64,000 bases of DNA from assembly GCF_900631955.1 (NCBI RefSeq), contig NZ_UZWD01000049.1:23516-87515 (forward strand), read 5' to 3'. The notes under the pieces were generated by a model. That model did not search any database, was not told where the DNA came from, and saw nothing but the letters and a program-made list of their open reading frames with translations. Positions 28,783 to 40,578 of the stretch are shown in pieces. The first letter of the stretch is position 1, and every line of letters starts with the position of its first letter. This stretch comes from Devosia equisanguinis. GTDB taxonomy: Bacteria; Pseudomonadota; Alphaproteobacteria; Rhizobiales; Devosiaceae. The translations under genes were made by a program, and so were the position numbers.

Positions 28783-29801
28783 TCGGCTCGTCCGTTCGAT
28801 GCCGCCACCAGGCGGGCGAGTGTCTGTTTGGCCTTGCCGCTGTCGATGCTTTCGCGCGCCATGGCGATGCCGTCTTCTATGCTGCTCACCTTGTCGGCGA
28901 CAAAAAGGCCCGCCCCGGCATTGAGCAACACGGTTTCGCGATAGGCGCCCGGGGCGCCGTCGAACAGGGCAACAATGGCGGCAGCATTCTCCGCCGGGTC
29001 GCCGCCCAGAAGGTCCTTGGGATCGGTCAGCTTGAGGCCGACCTGCTCGGGATGCAACTCGAAGCTGCGCAAGTCTCCGCCCATGATCTGGGCGACAAAA
29101 TTCGGGCCCGAGGTGGAAAGCTCGTCCAGCCCCTCGCTCGAATGTACGACCCAGGCCTTGATCGCCCGGTTGGCCAGCAGCGCAGCCGCCACCGGCTCCA
29201 CCCATTCCTGCGCATAGACGCCGAGCAGATAGCGCCGCACGCCGGCCGGATTGGATTGCGGGCCCAGGAGATTGAACAGGGTGCGCACCCCGATCTCGGC
29301 GCGGGCCGGACCGACATGACGCATGGCCGGGTGATGATTGGGTGCGAACATGAAGCCGATGCCGGCTTCGGAAATGGTCCGGCCGATCTCCTCGGGGTTG
29401 AGGTCGAGCTTGACCCCCAGCGCCTCGAGCGCCTGCGACGAGCCGGAGCGCGAGGACAGTGCCTTGTTGCCGTGCTTGGCCACCGGCACGCCGGCGGAGG
29501 CAACCACCAGCGCGGTGGCCGTCGAAATATTGAGGCTGCCGACGCCATCGCCACCGGTGCCGACGATATCGATGGCATCCTCGGGCGCGCTGACAGGGAC
29601 CATCTGCTCGCGCAGGATCGACACGGCGGCGGCGATTTCACCGACGCTTTCGCCCTTGATGCGCATGCCCATGAGGAAGGCGCCGATCTGGCTTTGCGTC
29701 GCCTCGCCCTTCATGATGATGCGCATAACGCCGCGCATTTCCTCGCCGGTCAGGTCTTTGCCGGACGCGATCTTGTTGAGCGCTTGCTTGATATCCATCA
29801 C
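28779..29801 (-). CDS. trpD: Anthranilate phosphoribosyltransferase
   Basis: Joins anthranilate with PRPP. The 340-residue protein has [14 protein letters not shown] (PRPP-binding glycine loop), [21 protein letters not shown] split over the typical K-H-G-N and S-S-x-S-G segments, and the late metal-binding region GLDELS. Overlaps trpG upstream and trpC downstream by four bases each. It is separate from trpG, not fused as in E. coli. Confidence 0.97.
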   Translation of the reverse strand: MMDIKQALNKIASGKDLTGEEMRGVMRIIMKGEATQSQIGAFLMGMRIKGESVGEIAAAVSILREQMVPVSAPEDAIDIVGTGGDGVGSLNISTATALVVASAGVPVAKHGNKALSSRSGSSQALEALGVKLDLNPEEIGRTISEAGIGFMFAPNHHPAMRHVGPARAEIGVRTLFNLLGPQSNPAGVRRYLLGVYAQEWVEPVAAALLANRAIKAWVVHSSEGLDELSTSGPNFVAQIMGGDLRSFELHPEQVGLKLTDPKDLLGGDPAENAAAIVALFDGAPGAYRETVLLNAGAGLFVADKVSSIEDGIAMARESIDSGKAKQTLARLVAASNGRAE

Positions 29802-30397
29802 GCGGCCTGCTTTCCGTTGAAGTCGCGGGCGATGTTGAGGAAATTCTGCAGCAGCGCGTGGCCGTTTTCCGACGCGATGCTTTCCGGATGGAACTGCACC
29901 CCGTGAACCGGCAGGGTCTTGTGCTGCATGCCCATGATCAGCCCATCATCGGTCGTTGCCGTCACTTCGAGCACATCGGGCAGCGTGTCTGCCCGCACGA
30001 TCAGCGAGTGATAGCGCGTTGCCTCGAAGCCGGCATTGAGGCCGCGGAAAATGCCCTTGCCGGTATGTTTGATCTTGCTGGTCTTGCCATGGACCAGATG
30101 CGGCGCCCGGATCACTTCGCCGCCCAGCGCTTGGCCCATGGCCTGATGACCCAGGCATACGCCGAGCATGGGGATCTGCGCCTTGAAGCGGTCGATGACC
30201 GAAAGGCATATGCCCGCCTCATTGGGCGTGCAGGGGCCGGGCGAAAGTAGGATCGCCTCGGGCGCCATGGCGGCGATCTCTTCGAGCGTGATCTTGTCGT
30301 TGCGGCGCACGGTGATATCGGCGCCGAGCTCGCCCAGGAAATGGACGAGGTTATAGGTAAAGCTGTCGTAATTATCGATGACGAGGGTCTTGGTCAT
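29798..30397 (-). CDS. trpG: Anthranilate synthase glutamine amidotransferase component
   Basis: Class I glutamine amidotransferase that supplies ammonia to TrpE. The 199-residue protein has the nucleophile Cys81 in LGVCLGHQ and the His-Glu pair in VQFHPES, plus the oxyanion LSPGPCTP loop. It could also serve 4-amino-4-deoxychorismate synthase (PabA), as single copies sometimes do, but its position before trpD and trpC supports tryptophan synthesis. It starts 185 bases after trpE, a gap filled partly by palindromic repeats. Confidence 0.95.
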   Translation of the reverse strand: MTKTLVIDNYDSFTYNLVHFLGELGADITVRRNDKITLEEIAAMAPEAILLSPGPCTPNEAGICLSVIDRFKAQIPMLGVCLGHQAMGQALGGEVIRAPHLVHGKTSKIKHTGKGIFRGLNAGFEATRYHSLIVRADTLPDVLEVTATTDDGLIMGMQHKTLPVHGVQFHPESIASENGHALLQNFLNIARDFNGKQAA

Positions 30398-30473
30398 TTG
30401 GGCCTGCCTCAGGAGAGTGGGTTCTGGTGACGTCGTTCAGAACCAGCTTTGCCATCGATGACCCGATATTGCC

Positions 30474-30556
30474 CTATCGTCACCACCGGGCTTGACCCGG
30501 TAGTCCATGCCGCAACCAAGATGGATTGCCCGGTCAAGCCGGGCAATGACGGTCGA
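30474..30556. repeat. REP-like palindromic pair between trpE and trpG
   Basis: Two related hairpins: CACCACCGGGCTTGACCCGG (about 30481-30500) and GATTGCCCGG-TCAA-GCCGGGCAATGAC (about 30524-30550). They share the CGGGCTTGACCCG core with the CCCTCGGG family but have different flanks, so they are a second subtype. The pair lies inside the trp operon between co-directional genes. Confidence 0.65.
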
Positions 30557-30582
30557 CGGATAGTTCATCGAAATATCCACCA

Positions 30583-32091
30583 TCACTGTCCCACTCCCGC
30601 TTCCCCGGCATAGCGTAGCGCTTCTTCGGCGGCGCTGAAAAGGGCGCGGGCCTTGTTCTCGCATTCCATCTGCTCGAGTTCGGGCTGGCTGTCGGCAACG
30701 ATGCCGGCGCCGGACTGCACGTAGAGCTTGCCGTCCTTGACGATGCCGGTGCGCAGGATGATGCAAGTGTCCATGGTGCCGTCGGCGCCGAAATAGCCGA
30801 CGCAGCCGCCATAGATGCCGCGTCGCGACTTTTCCAGCTCGTCGATGATCTCCATGGCCCGCACCTTTGGCGCGCCCGATACGGTGCCCGCAGGGAAGCC
30901 CGCCGAAAGCGCATCGACGAAGTCATATTGCGGGTCCAGCACGCCCACCACATTAGAGACGATGTGCATGACGTGGGAATAATATTCGAGGAAGAACTTG
31001 TCGGTGACCTTCACCGTCCCGGTCTTGGCCACGCGACCCACATCGTTGCGGCCCAGGTCGAGCAGCATCAGATGCTCGGCCAGTTCCTTGGGATCGCTCA
31101 GCAGCTCCGCCGCCAGTTCCTGGTCCCGCGTCGGGGTCGAGCCGCGCTTGCGGGTGCCGGCGATGGGGCGGATGGTCACTTCGCCATTCTGCACCCGCAC
31201 CAGGATTTCCGGGCTCGAACCGGCAATGGAAAAATCGCCGAAATCGAGGAAATACATATAGGGGCTGGGATTGGTGCGGCGCAGCGCCCGGTAGAGTGCA
31301 GTCGGGGGCAGGGTGAAATCGGTCGAGAACCGCTGGCTCAGCACCACCTGGAAGATATCGCCGGCGGTGATGTAGTCCTTGGCCTTGGCGACCATGGCGA
31401 AATACTCGTCGCGCGACGTATTGCTTGTCACCGCGATGGCTTCGAGGTCGGCAACGGCCGGGGTGGCGGGCAGGGCGCGCGACAGCCGGGCAATGGCGTC
31501 GTCGATGCGGCTTTCCGCCGAAGCCAGTGCCTGCTGGGCGGAAATCCCGTCGCGCACATAGACCGGCGCCGTCAGGTAAAGCTCGTCCTTGAGCGTGTCG
31601 AAGATCGCCAGCAGCGAGGGGCGCATCAACACCGCCTCCGGCGTGCCAAGGGCGTCTGGGCCGTCCGTCGGCAAATGCTCCATATAGCGGACCATTTCAT
31701 AGCCGAGGTAGCCATAGATGCCGGCCGATTGCGGCGGCAGGCCGGGCGGTACCTCGATCTGACTTTCAGCCACCAGACTGCGCAGCGCATCGAGCGGCTT
31801 CTCGGCCATGGGCTCGAAGGCTTCCGGATCGACCTGCGCCTGGCGATTGATCTGCGCCTGGCCGTCGACGACCTTCATCAGCAGATCCGGCAAGAGGCCG
31901 ATGATCGAATAGCGGCCGCGCGTCGTGCCGTCCTGCACCGATTCCAGGAGATAGGAATGGGTGCGGCCGGCAGCCAGCTTCAGATAGGTCCCCACCGGAG
32001 TTTCGAGGTCGGCCACGACGCGACGCCAGACGATCTGCGACTTTCCGGCTTGGTATTGCTCGGTAAATCGCTTGGAAAAGTCGTCGCCCAT
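30583..32091 (-). CDS. trpE: Anthranilate synthase component I
   Basis: Converts chorismate to anthranilate. The 502-residue protein has the N-terminal Trp-binding domain (with the LLES motif in SYLLESVQDG for feedback inhibition by tryptophan) and the chorismate-binding domain with GDIFQVVLSQRFS, PSPYMYFLDFGDFSIAGSSPE in parts, RPIAGTRKRG, DPKELAEHLMLLDLGRNDVGRV and SGAPKVRAMEIIDELE. It begins 33 bases after ppiD on the same strand; no trp leader peptide or attenuator was seen in that short gap. Confidence 0.96.
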   Translation of the reverse strand: MGDDFSKRFTEQYQAGKSQIVWRRVVADLETPVGTYLKLAAGRTHSYLLESVQDGTTRGRYSIIGLLPDLLMKVVDGQAQINRQAQVDPEAFEPMAEKPLDALRSLVAESQIEVPPGLPPQSAGIYGYLGYEMVRYMEHLPTDGPDALGTPEAVLMRPSLLAIFDTLKDELYLTAPVYVRDGISAQQALASAESRIDDAIARLSRALPATPAVADLEAIAVTSNTSRDEYFAMVAKAKDYITAGDIFQVVLSQRFSTDFTLPPTALYRALRRTNPSPYMYFLDFGDFSIAGSSPEILVRVQNGEVTIRPIAGTRKRGSTPTRDQELAAELLSDPKELAEHLMLLDLGRNDVGRVAKTGTVKVTDKFFLEYYSHVMHIVSNVVGVLDPQYDFVDALSAGFPAGTVSGAPKVRAMEIIDELEKSRRGIYGGCVGYFGADGTMDTCIILRTGIVKDGKLYVQSGAGIVADSQPELEQMECENKARALFSAAEEALRYAGEAGVGQ

Positions 32092-32124
32092 TGGTCAGGT
32101 TCCGGTTGGTGGGGCGGCCAGCTT

Positions 32125-33996
32125 TTACTGGCCGTAATTGAGGGTGAGAAGCTGGGTCAGGGCCTGCTGGTTGATGCGCAGACCTGCATCGTCGCGCAAT
32201 GCACCGACGAATTCGGTATAGAGCCCGGTGCGGGCCTCGTTTTCGACATTGGTGATCGCCTGCGGTGCCAGCGGTTCGGTCGGCGCGGTGTTCTCGGCCA
32301 CGTCGAACACCACATATTCGCCGGTGCTCGACACTGCCGAGCCCTTGTGATCAGGCCCGCCGGCAAACACGGCCTGTGCGATCACATTGTCGATGCTGCC
32401 ATCATCGGCGCCAAAGCGCGAGAACGGGGTGCTGATCTGCGGGAAGAGATTGAGCGAGACGGCGACATCGGCCATGGCCTCGCCGGCTTCCAATCGTGCC
32501 ACCAGCTCCTTGGAGAGAGCGAGCAGTGCGTTATTGGTGCGCTCCTCGGTGATCAGCGTGGTCAGCTGGTCGCGCACTTCGTCTAGGGTCTGGTCACGGG
32601 CGGGTTTCACCTCGGCGAGGTCGAACCAGAGATGAGCATTGCCGGTCAGGCTGACGGCCGGGATCAATTGGCCATCCTGCGCCTTGAAGATCGCCTGGCT
32701 GACACGCGAGCGGTCTTCCGGTGCGAGATTGGGCAGCACGGAGAGTTCGGTGCCGGCGGCGGTGACCTCGGCTTCATAGAGCTGCAGGCCGAAGCGCTCG
32801 GCAATCTCGGTCAGCGGCCGGAAGGCGGCGCGCAGTTCCTCGATCTGGTCGAGCACATCGTTGATTTCATTGCGGGCCTGGGCCGTGGCCAGCGAATTGC
32901 GGATCTGGTCGCGGGCATCGTCCAGTGTCGGTTCGCCGGCAGGGACGATCTCGGACACATGGATGGCGCGGCGGCCCCCAATGCCATCGATAAGTGTAAA
33001 GGCACCCTGCTGCAGGCCAAACGCGGCGCCAGCCAGCGCGGCATCGGTGACTTCGCTTTGGGCCAGTGTGCCAATCGGGGTGGGGGTAACGCCGGTTTCG
33101 GCGACGGCGGTGGCGAAATCCTTGCCTTCAGCGGCTGCGGCCTCGAACTGTGCGACCTGTTCGGTGGTCAGCGCCACCTGTTCGATGGTGCGGCGTTCCG
33201 GCGTGGTCAGCGTTGCCTTGGCGCGCTCATATTCGGCGGCGATCGCGGCATCGTCGATGGTCTTGGTGGCGGCAAGCGAGGCGACGGACAGGTCCAGCAT
33301 CTGCACGCGACGGCTTTCCACGGTGCGGAATTCGCTCTGGTGCTGGGTGAGATAGGCAGCCAGCTCGTCCTCGGTCGGTGCGGCCGGGGTCTCGATATTG
33401 GTGTCGGTCAGGGTGATATAGTCGATGGTGCGCTTGGTCGCCGCATAGTTGTTGACCAGGTCGAGGCCGACCTTGGGCAGGGCGTTTTCGGCGAACAGGG
33501 ACTTGGTGATCTGCTCGCGCTTGGCCTCGTCACCGCGCGCCTTGAAATACTCGGCCTCGGTCCAGCCGCTCATCTGCAGCACCTGGGTGAAGGTGCTCGG
33601 GTCGAAATTGCCCAGCGTGCCCTGGAAGGACGGGTCTTGGCGCAGCATCTGGCCGAGCTTGGCCTCGGAAACGCCGACGCCGAACTGATCGGCCAGATTG
33701 GTAAGTGCCGCGCCCTCGGACAGTCCGAGAATGACGGCGGTGGGAATGCCGAAGCTCTCCGCCTGCGCCGCGGTCGGCACCGAGCCGAGCTGCTGGGCGA
33801 CGCGGTTGATCTGGCTCTGATAGGCCCGCAGAAATTCGCGGGAGGTGATTTCCTCATTGCCCACGCGCGCCACAGTGTTGCTGCCGAAATCGGCGATCAC
33901 ATTGTTGATGCCGAAGCCGGCAACGCCCACGAGCAGGAATGCCCCGAGGATCTTGCCGGGCCAGGATTTTGAGAAATCACGCAAACCAACGAGCAT
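32125..33996 (-). CDS. ppiD: Periplasmic peptidyl-prolyl isomerase PpiD (SurA-N type)
   Basis: An inner-membrane-anchored periplasmic chaperone that helps newly secreted proteins at the Sec exit. The 623-residue protein has one N-terminal membrane helix (about 14-34, GKILGAFLLVGVAGFGINNVI) followed by a SurA-N domain (VGNEEITSREFLRAYQSQINRV) and an Ala/Glu-rich periplasmic region that includes a degenerate parvulin-like segment (about 270-370) and a helical C-terminus. First gene of the run ppiD-trpEGDC-moaC-moeA; divergent from tpiA with 123 bases between. Confidence 0.9.
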   Translation of the reverse strand: MLVGLRDFSKSWPGKILGAFLLVGVAGFGINNVIADFGSNTVARVGNEEITSREFLRAYQSQINRVAQQLGSVPTAAQAESFGIPTAVILGLSEGAALTNLADQFGVGVSEAKLGQMLRQDPSFQGTLGNFDPSTFTQVLQMSGWTEAEYFKARGDEAKREQITKSLFAENALPKVGLDLVNNYAATKRTIDYITLTDTNIETPAAPTEDELAAYLTQHQSEFRTVESRRVQMLDLSVASLAATKTIDDAAIAAEYERAKATLTTPERRTIEQVALTTEQVAQFEAAAAEGKDFATAVAETGVTPTPIGTLAQSEVTDAALAGAAFGLQQGAFTLIDGIGGRRAIHVSEIVPAGEPTLDDARDQIRNSLATAQARNEINDVLDQIEELRAAFRPLTEIAERFGLQLYEAEVTAAGTELSVLPNLAPEDRSRVSQAIFKAQDGQLIPAVSLTGNAHLWFDLAEVKPARDQTLDEVRDQLTTLITEERTNNALLALSKELVARLEAGEAMADVAVSLNLFPQISTPFSRFGADDGSIDNVIAQAVFAGGPDHKGSAVSSTGEYVVFDVAENTAPTEPLAPQAITNVENEARTGLYTEFVGALRDDAGLRINQQALTQLLTLNYGQ

Positions 33997-34119
33997 ATTG
34001 AGCGTTCCACTTGAAGGTCCCGGGCTTTACCGCAAGGGTTCGGCAGGACTAGTAAGACAATTCCGACAGCCGGGGTTAGGGCAAAGCCCTCTCTGGCGCA
34101 AGAGGCAGGAGTAGCAAGA

Positions 34120-34872
34120 TTGACGACCATCTCACCGCTAATCGCCGGAAACTGGAAGATGAATGGGCTGACCCATTCGCTCGAAGAGCTGAGTGAACTC
34201 GCCAGATTGCTGACCACCGGGGAGGCGCCGCGCGCCCTCGTCGTGGTCTGCCCACCCGCAACATTGCTCGCCGCGGTCGCCGCGCAGGGCGCCTCCAGCG
34301 GCATTCTGGCCGGCGGCCAGGATTGCCACACCGACGCGTCCGGCGCTCATACCGGCGACATCTCCGCCCCCATGCTCGCCGATGCCGGCGCGCAATTCGT
34401 CATTGTCGGCCATTCCGAACGCCGCGCCGATCACGGCGAATCCGATGGGGATGTTCGCACCAAGGCGGAGGCCGCCATCGGCGCCGGTCTCAAGCCCATC
34501 ATCTGCGTAGGCGAAAGCGAGGCGCAGCGCGATGCCGGCGAGGCAGAATCGGTCGTCGTGCAGCAGTTGGCCAATTCCATTCCCGACGCTGCCGCTCAGC
34601 ATGAAGTGATCGTCGCCTATGAGCCGATCTGGGCCATCGGCACCGGCCGCACCCCCAGCCTCGACGACATCCGCCAGATGCATGCCGTCATCCGCGACAG
34701 TCTGGTGCAGCGCTTTGGCGGGGCAGGGGAAACCATCCGCATTCTCTATGGCGGGTCGCTCAAGCCGGTGAATGCACGCGAAATCCTGGCGGTCGATCAC
34801 GTCAATGGCGGGCTCGTCGGCGGCGCCAGCCTCTTGGCAAAAGACTTTTACACCATTATCTCCGCCGTATGA
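34120..34872 (+). CDS. tpiA: Triosephosphate isomerase
   Basis: Interconverts dihydroxyacetone phosphate and glyceraldehyde 3-phosphate. The 250-residue protein has the active-site Lys13 (GNWKMN), His98 (VGHSERR), Glu168 ([11 protein letters not shown]) and the phosphate loop YGGSLKPVN. The first codon is TTG with AGGAG upstream; no ATG is available that keeps the conserved [12 protein letters not shown] start. Followed by secG and pyrG, a conserved gene order in the order Hyphomicrobiales. Confidence 0.97.
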   Translation: MTTISPLIAGNWKMNGLTHSLEELSELARLLTTGEAPRALVVVCPPATLLAAVAAQGASSGILAGGQDCHTDASGAHTGDISAPMLADAGAQFVIVGHSERRADHGESDGDVRTKAEAAIGAGLKPIICVGESEAQRDAGEAESVVVQQLANSIPDAAAQHEVIVAYEPIWAIGTGRTPSLDDIRQMHAVIRDSLVQRFGGAGETIRILYGGSLKPVNAREILAVDHVNGGLVGGASLLAKDFYTIISAV

Positions 34873-35079
34873 TCCGGCGATGATCGGTCGGTTGCAGCGA
34901 AAAACGCTGTGGCCGACTGGTATTTGCCATTCGAGCGGTGTATGACCCCGCATCTCCTGATGCACATGCGGCGAAAGTGATACTTTCACTTTGGCCGTCA
35001 AGTCGCGACAAAATAAACATGAAGCCATTTTCCGCTCATGCGGCTTGATGGTTTCAGCCTGACACGAAGACGAAGTTTC

Positions 35080-35517
35080 ATGGCCAACGTTCTGCTTGTA
35101 GCCTATCTGTTGATCGTGCTGGCGCTGATCGTCGTCATCCTGATGCAGCGTTCCGAAGGTGGTGCGCTTGGTATTGGTGGCGGTGGTGGCGGCGGCCTGA
35201 CCACGGCGCGTGGTTCGGCCAATCTGATGACCCGGACCACGGCAATCCTGGCGACGCTGTTCTTCGCATCCGCCATCGGACTGACCATTCTCAGCGAACT
35301 GGATCGCGGCACTTCCAGCATTCTGGATCAGGCCGTCGGCACCCAGGATGGCGCGGCGCCGTCCAGCGTTCTCGATGCGCTGAACGCCATGCAGCCGAGC
35401 AATTCGGATCTGCCGCTGCCGGCTGACGCGACGCCGAGCGCTCCTGCTGCCGGCGCGAGCGACCTGCCGGTGCCTGCGGCGCCGGACCAGACGACGACCC
35501 CGGTAACGGGCAACTGA
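35080..35517 (+). CDS. secG: Protein translocase subunit SecG
   Basis: Accessory subunit of the SecYEG channel. The 145-residue protein has two membrane helices (about 4-23 and 48-66), with the typical cytoplasmic loop MQRSEGGALGIGGGGGGGLTTARG between them. The C-terminal tail (about 70-145) is extended and rich in Ala, Pro and Asp, as often in alphaproteobacterial SecG. The start at 35080 fits the family; an ATG 14 codons earlier would add a basic stretch not seen in SecG. Confidence 0.93.
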   Translation: MANVLLVAYLLIVLALIVVILMQRSEGGALGIGGGGGGGLTTARGSANLMTRTTAILATLFFASAIGLTILSELDRGTSSILDQAVGTQDGAAPSSVLDALNAMQPSNSDLPLPADATPSAPAAGASDLPVPAAPDQTTTPVTGN

Positions 35518-35540
35518 TCCGCCGCAAGGCGTAACCGGAA

Positions 35541-35573
35541 AAGGGGATGGCGACATCCCCTTCTTCTTTTTGT
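35541..35573 (+). terminator. Terminator after secG
   Basis: Stem AAGGGGATG / CATCCCCTT (35541-35549 and 35554-35562) with a GCGA loop and CTTCTTTTTG after it, 23 bases past the secG stop. Confidence 0.85.
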
Positions 35574-35623
35574 GTAGAGCGCACTCCCCGCTCTGCGAAT
35601 CGTTCATGATGTGCTTATGGTGA

Positions 35624-37258
<1,635 letters not shown>

Positions 37259-37331
37259 CGCCTCACGCTTGCTCCGGCGCGCCACCAGCGCGCTGGCTCG
37301 CTCATGTGGCTCAAAGCTGCAACCCGCACCG

Positions 37332-37352
37332 CCCTCGGGCTCGACCCGAGGG
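37332..37352. repeat. REP-like palindrome
   Basis: CCCTCGGG-CTCGA-CCCGAGGG, 8-bp perfect stem, same family as at 20969. Located after pyrG. Confidence 0.75.
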
Positions 37353-37482
37353 CCAATTGCGGAGCCACCGGCATCAAGCGGCACAAGGCGCAGGCTGCCC
37401 CCAAAACAAAACGCCACATCGCGTGTTGAAAACCGCCTTCGCCCTCCCATGCTGGCGGCCCATTTGCTAGACCTGTCTGCAT

Positions 37483-37497
37483 GTCCCGATTCGGGAC
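37483..37497. promoter_or_regulatory. Perfect 7-bp inverted repeat before cckA
   Basis: GTCCCGA-T-TCGGGAC, 31 bases upstream of the cckA start codon. Could be an operator or a small hairpin in the leader; no regulator is known to me for this sequence. Confidence 0.3.
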
Positions 37498-37527
37498 GGT
37501 CTCGAGGCGCACTGGAGCAAGCGACCC

Positions 37528-40095
37528 ATGGCATCGACGCCGCTCGGCGAGGACAACTATCCCGAACCGATTCTGTCGGCCGGTCGGGGCGCTGCGGGCC
37601 TTTGGCGCGTGCTGCTGCTCGGCGTGCTGCTGATTGCCGCCGCCGTGGTCTTCGTGGTGTTCGGTCATGCCATTCCCGCCGAACTGGTAATGACCTTTGT
37701 CGGCCTCCTGGCCGTGTCGGGCGTGTTCTTCCTGTTCGGCCTGGCGGCGGGCCTCTTCCGCTTCGCCGGCGGTGAAGAGCGCCGCACCATCAGCAATGCC
37801 ATGGTCGACAGCCTGCCCTTTGGCGTCGTCATTGCCGATCGCGAAGGCAAGATTGCCTATGTGAACCAGAATTACGGCAATCTGCCTGGGGCGCTGACCA
37901 ATGGCGTGCCCGTGGGGGTGCCGCGTCTCTTCGCGGGTTATTCCGACGCCAGCGAGGCGATCTATCGCCTGTCGCGCGCCGCCAAGGATGGCCGCAGCGC
38001 CATCGAAGATATTCGCGTCATTGGTGGGCTGGGCGGGGCCCAGGCCGATGCCAATCGCGCCTTCTTCTACCGGGTCGCCGTACGGCCGCTGCCCGAGACC
38101 GATGAAGGCCGCCGCGCGCTTGTTGCCTGGTCGGTCGAAGACATAACCCGCGACCAGGAAAGCAACGAAACTGCCTTCCGCGATCTGCAGCGGGCCATCG
38201 ACTATCTCGATCATTCCCCGTCCGGATTCTTCTCCGCCGATGCGCAGGGACAGATTCAATATCTCAACTCCACGCTCGCCGATTGGCTGGGCTATGACCT
38301 GGCCGAGTTCAATGTTGGCCAGCTGCGTCTCTCCGATATCGTGCGCGGCGACGGTGCTTCTCTGCTGATGCGGGGCAGGGGTGATGGCGAAATCCGCACC
38401 GAGATCATCGATATCGACCTGGTGCGCCGCAACGGCACCGCCTTGCCGGTGCGCCTCCTGCATCGCGCTGCCCGCCTGGCCGATGGCGAACTGGGCGAGA
38501 CGCGCACCCAGGTGCTCGACATGTCGAGCGCTCCCGACACCGAGGAAGAGCTGCGCGCCGCCGAAGTGCGTTTCTCGCGTTTCTTCAACGATACCCCCTT
38601 TGCCATCGCCACGCTCGACGCCGAAGGCCGGATCGTGCGCACCAATGCGCCGTTCGGGCGGATTTTCCGTTGGTCCGGCGAGGCCAAGACGCTCGAATTG
38701 CAGCCGCTGCAGGACCTTATCGGCGAAGGCAGCCGCGACAAGCTGGTGCGGGCTTTAGCCGATGCCACTGCCCAGCGCAGCGAAGTCGAACCGGTCGATG
38801 CCGTTCTCAGCGTCGAGGGCGACCATGCCGTCCGCCTTTACATCTCGGCCTCCGAGGTCAGCGCCGGCTCGCCCGAGCAGGTCAATGTCTATGCCCTCGA
38901 CATGACCGACCAGCGCAAGCTCGAAGCCCAGTTCGCCCAGAGCCAGAAGATGCAGGCCGTGGGTCAGCTCGCCGGTGGCGTCGCCCACGATTTCAACAAT
39001 CTGCTTACCGCCATCATTGGCTTCTCCGACCTCCTGCTGCTCAAGCACAAGCCGGGCGATCCCTCGTTCAGCGAGCTGATGCAGATCAAGCAGAACGCCA
39101 ATCGCGCCGCCGGCCTCACCCGCCAGCTGCTGGCCTTCTCCCGCCGCCAGACCCTGCGCCCGCAGGTGCTGGAACTGCCGCTGATCGTCGACGACCTTAC
39201 CGTGCTGCTCAAGCGAATGATCGGCGAGAAGAACCAGCTCAGCGTCGAGCATGGCCGCAATATCTGGCCGGTGCGAGCAGATGTTGTGCAGCTCGAACAG
39301 GTGATCATCAATCTCGTGGTCAATGCGCGTGACGCCATGCCCAGTGGGGGCGCGATCACCATCCGCACCGCCAATATCAGCGAAGACGAAAGCGCCAATC
39401 TCAAATTCGAGGGCATGGTTCCGGCCGACTACGTGCTGATCGACGTGCAGGATACCGGCACCGGCATGAGCCCCGAGGTTCTGGCCAAGATTTTCGAGCC
39501 CTTCTTCACCACCAAGGAATTGGGCAAGGGCACGGGCCTCGGCCTCTCGACGGTCTATGGCATCGTCAAGCAGACCGAGGGCTTCATCTATCCGGTCTCG
39601 ACCGTCGGGGTGGGCACCACCTTCAAGATCTTCCTGCCGCGCTATGTGCCCACGGCCGAAGAATCGTCGGCCAAGGCCGCCGCGGCAGCTGCTCCGGCGC
39701 GCGATCTCACCGGCCATGAGCGCATTTTGCTGGTCGAGGACGAGGAAAGCGTGCGCGCCTTCTCCGCCCGCGCCCTGCGCGCCACCGGCTATGAGGTGCT
39801 CGAAGCCGAAGGCGGCGAAGAGGCCATCGAGGTACTCGAGGATCACGATTACCAGGTCGATCTGATCATTTCCGACGTGGTGATGCCGGAGATGGATGGG
39901 CCGACCATGCTCAAATCCATCCGCCACAAGATGCCCGATCTCAAGATCATCTTCGTATCCGGCTATGCCGAGGAGAGCGTGCGCCGCGATATCGAGGATG
40001 ATCAGAGCGTCGATTTCCTGCCAAAACCCTATTCGCTCGACCAGATCAATTCCAAGGTCAAGGAAGTTCTGAGCCGCGTTGGCAAGGCCAATTGA
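37528..40095 (+). CDS. cckA: Cell-cycle hybrid histidine kinase CckA
   Basis: Master kinase/phosphatase that feeds the CtrA pathway through ChpT in alphaproteobacteria. The 855-residue protein has two N-terminal membrane helices (about 30-50 and 52-76), then two to three PAS-like domains (about 85-450), a HisKA domain with the phosphorylated His487 in [11 protein letters not shown], an ATPase domain ([34 protein letters not shown]) and a C-terminal receiver with Asp783 in [11 protein letters not shown] and the KPY lysine near the end. The chpT, ctrA and divK partners are not in the window. The start has GGAGCAAGC upstream. The next gene begins inside its last codons or just after it. Confidence 0.95.
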   Translation: MASTPLGEDNYPEPILSAGRGAAGLWRVLLLGVLLIAAAVVFVVFGHAIPAELVMTFVGLLAVSGVFFLFGLAAGLFRFAGGEERRTISNAMVDSLPFGVVIADREGKIAYVNQNYGNLPGALTNGVPVGVPRLFAGYSDASEAIYRLSRAAKDGRSAIEDIRVIGGLGGAQADANRAFFYRVAVRPLPETDEGRRALVAWSVEDITRDQESNETAFRDLQRAIDYLDHSPSGFFSADAQGQIQYLNSTLADWLGYDLAEFNVGQLRLSDIVRGDGASLLMRGRGDGEIRTEIIDIDLVRRNGTALPVRLLHRAARLADGELGETRTQVLDMSSAPDTEEELRAAEVRFSRFFNDTPFAIATLDAEGRIVRTNAPFGRIFRWSGEAKTLELQPLQDLIGEGSRDKLVRALADATAQRSEVEPVDAVLSVEGDHAVRLYISASEVSAGSPEQVNVYALDMTDQRKLEAQFAQSQKMQAVGQLAGGVAHDFNNLLTAIIGFSDLLLLKHKPGDPSFSELMQIKQNANRAAGLTRQLLAFSRRQTLRPQVLELPLIVDDLTVLLKRMIGEKNQLSVEHGRNIWPVRADVVQLEQVIINLVVNARDAMPSGGAITIRTANISEDESANLKFEGMVPADYVLIDVQDTGTGMSPEVLAKIFEPFFTTKELGKGTGLGLSTVYGIVKQTEGFIYPVSTVGVGTTFKIFLPRYVPTAEESSAKAAAAAAPARDLTGHERILLVEDEESVRAFSARALRATGYEVLEAEGGEEAIEVLEDHDYQVDLIISDVVMPEMDGPTMLKSIRHKMPDLKIIFVSGYAEESVRRDIEDDQSVDFLPKPYSLDQINSKVKEVLSRVGKAN

Positions 40096-40489
40096 GGTGG
40101 TAGCGCCCGTCATCCCCGGTCCCCATGAGTTCAACGTGTTGGGCGAGGCGCTGCAGCCCTGCTCGGACGATCCGCTGACCGGCTTTTTTCGCACCGGCTA
40201 TTGCGCCGCGGGTCCCGAGGAAGCGGCGGTACATCTGGTGTGCATCGAGGCGAGCGCCGCGTTCCTGGCCTATTCGGCCAGCGTCGGCAACGATCTCTCG
40301 ACCCCGCGCCCGGAATTCGGTTTTGCCGGCATCGTGCCGGGCAATCGCTGGTGCCTCGTCGCCGCCCGCTGGGCCCAGGCCCACGCCGCCGGCAAGGCCC
40401 CGCGCCTCTATCTGCGCGCCACCAACCGCAAAGTGCTCGACTTCATCCCGCTCGACCTTCTCAAGGCCTACGCACTAGATCTGAATTAG
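40079..40489 (+). CDS. DUF2237 family protein
   Basis: A 136-residue protein carrying the whole DUF2237 pattern: NVLGEALQPCSDDPLTGFFRTGYC, AVHLVCIEASAAFLAYSASVGNDLSTPRPEFGF, GNRWCLVAARW and the end VLDFIPLDLLKAYA. Four Cys are conserved in the family; function unknown. No ATG start fits. TTG at 40079 overlaps the cckA end by 17 bases; GTG at 40097, two bases after the cckA stop, is an equally plausible start. Either way it should be co-transcribed with cckA. Confidence 0.85.
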   Translation: MARPIEVVAPVIPGPHEFNVLGEALQPCSDDPLTGFFRTGYCAAGPEEAAVHLVCIEASAAFLAYSASVGNDLSTPRPEFGFAGIVPGNRWCLVAARWAQAHAAGKAPRLYLRATNRKVLDFIPLDLLKAYALDLN

Positions 40490-40578
40490 CGCTTCAACGC
40501 GCGATGGCGCTGCCTGCACCAAATATCCTACGCTTATAACCAGAACGCGAAACGCTCTAGCGCTTGCCTAGGCTGAAA

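Larger units (their letters stand above)
37259..37527. other. Intergenic region between pyrG and cckA
   Basis: 269 bases without a gene. It contains a REP-like palindrome (37332-37352) and, 31 bases before cckA, the short palindrome GTCCCGATTCGGGAC (37483-37497). No other structure seen. Confidence 0.5.

Noticed and set aside
32092..32124. A possible trp attenuator or leader peptide before trpE
   Set aside because: The gap to ppiD is only 33 bases and has no Trp codons or terminator hairpin.
32632..33972. A 446-codon plus-strand frame within ppiD
   Set aside because: Gly/Leu/His-rich shadow frame with no start signal; ppiD on the other strand explains the region.
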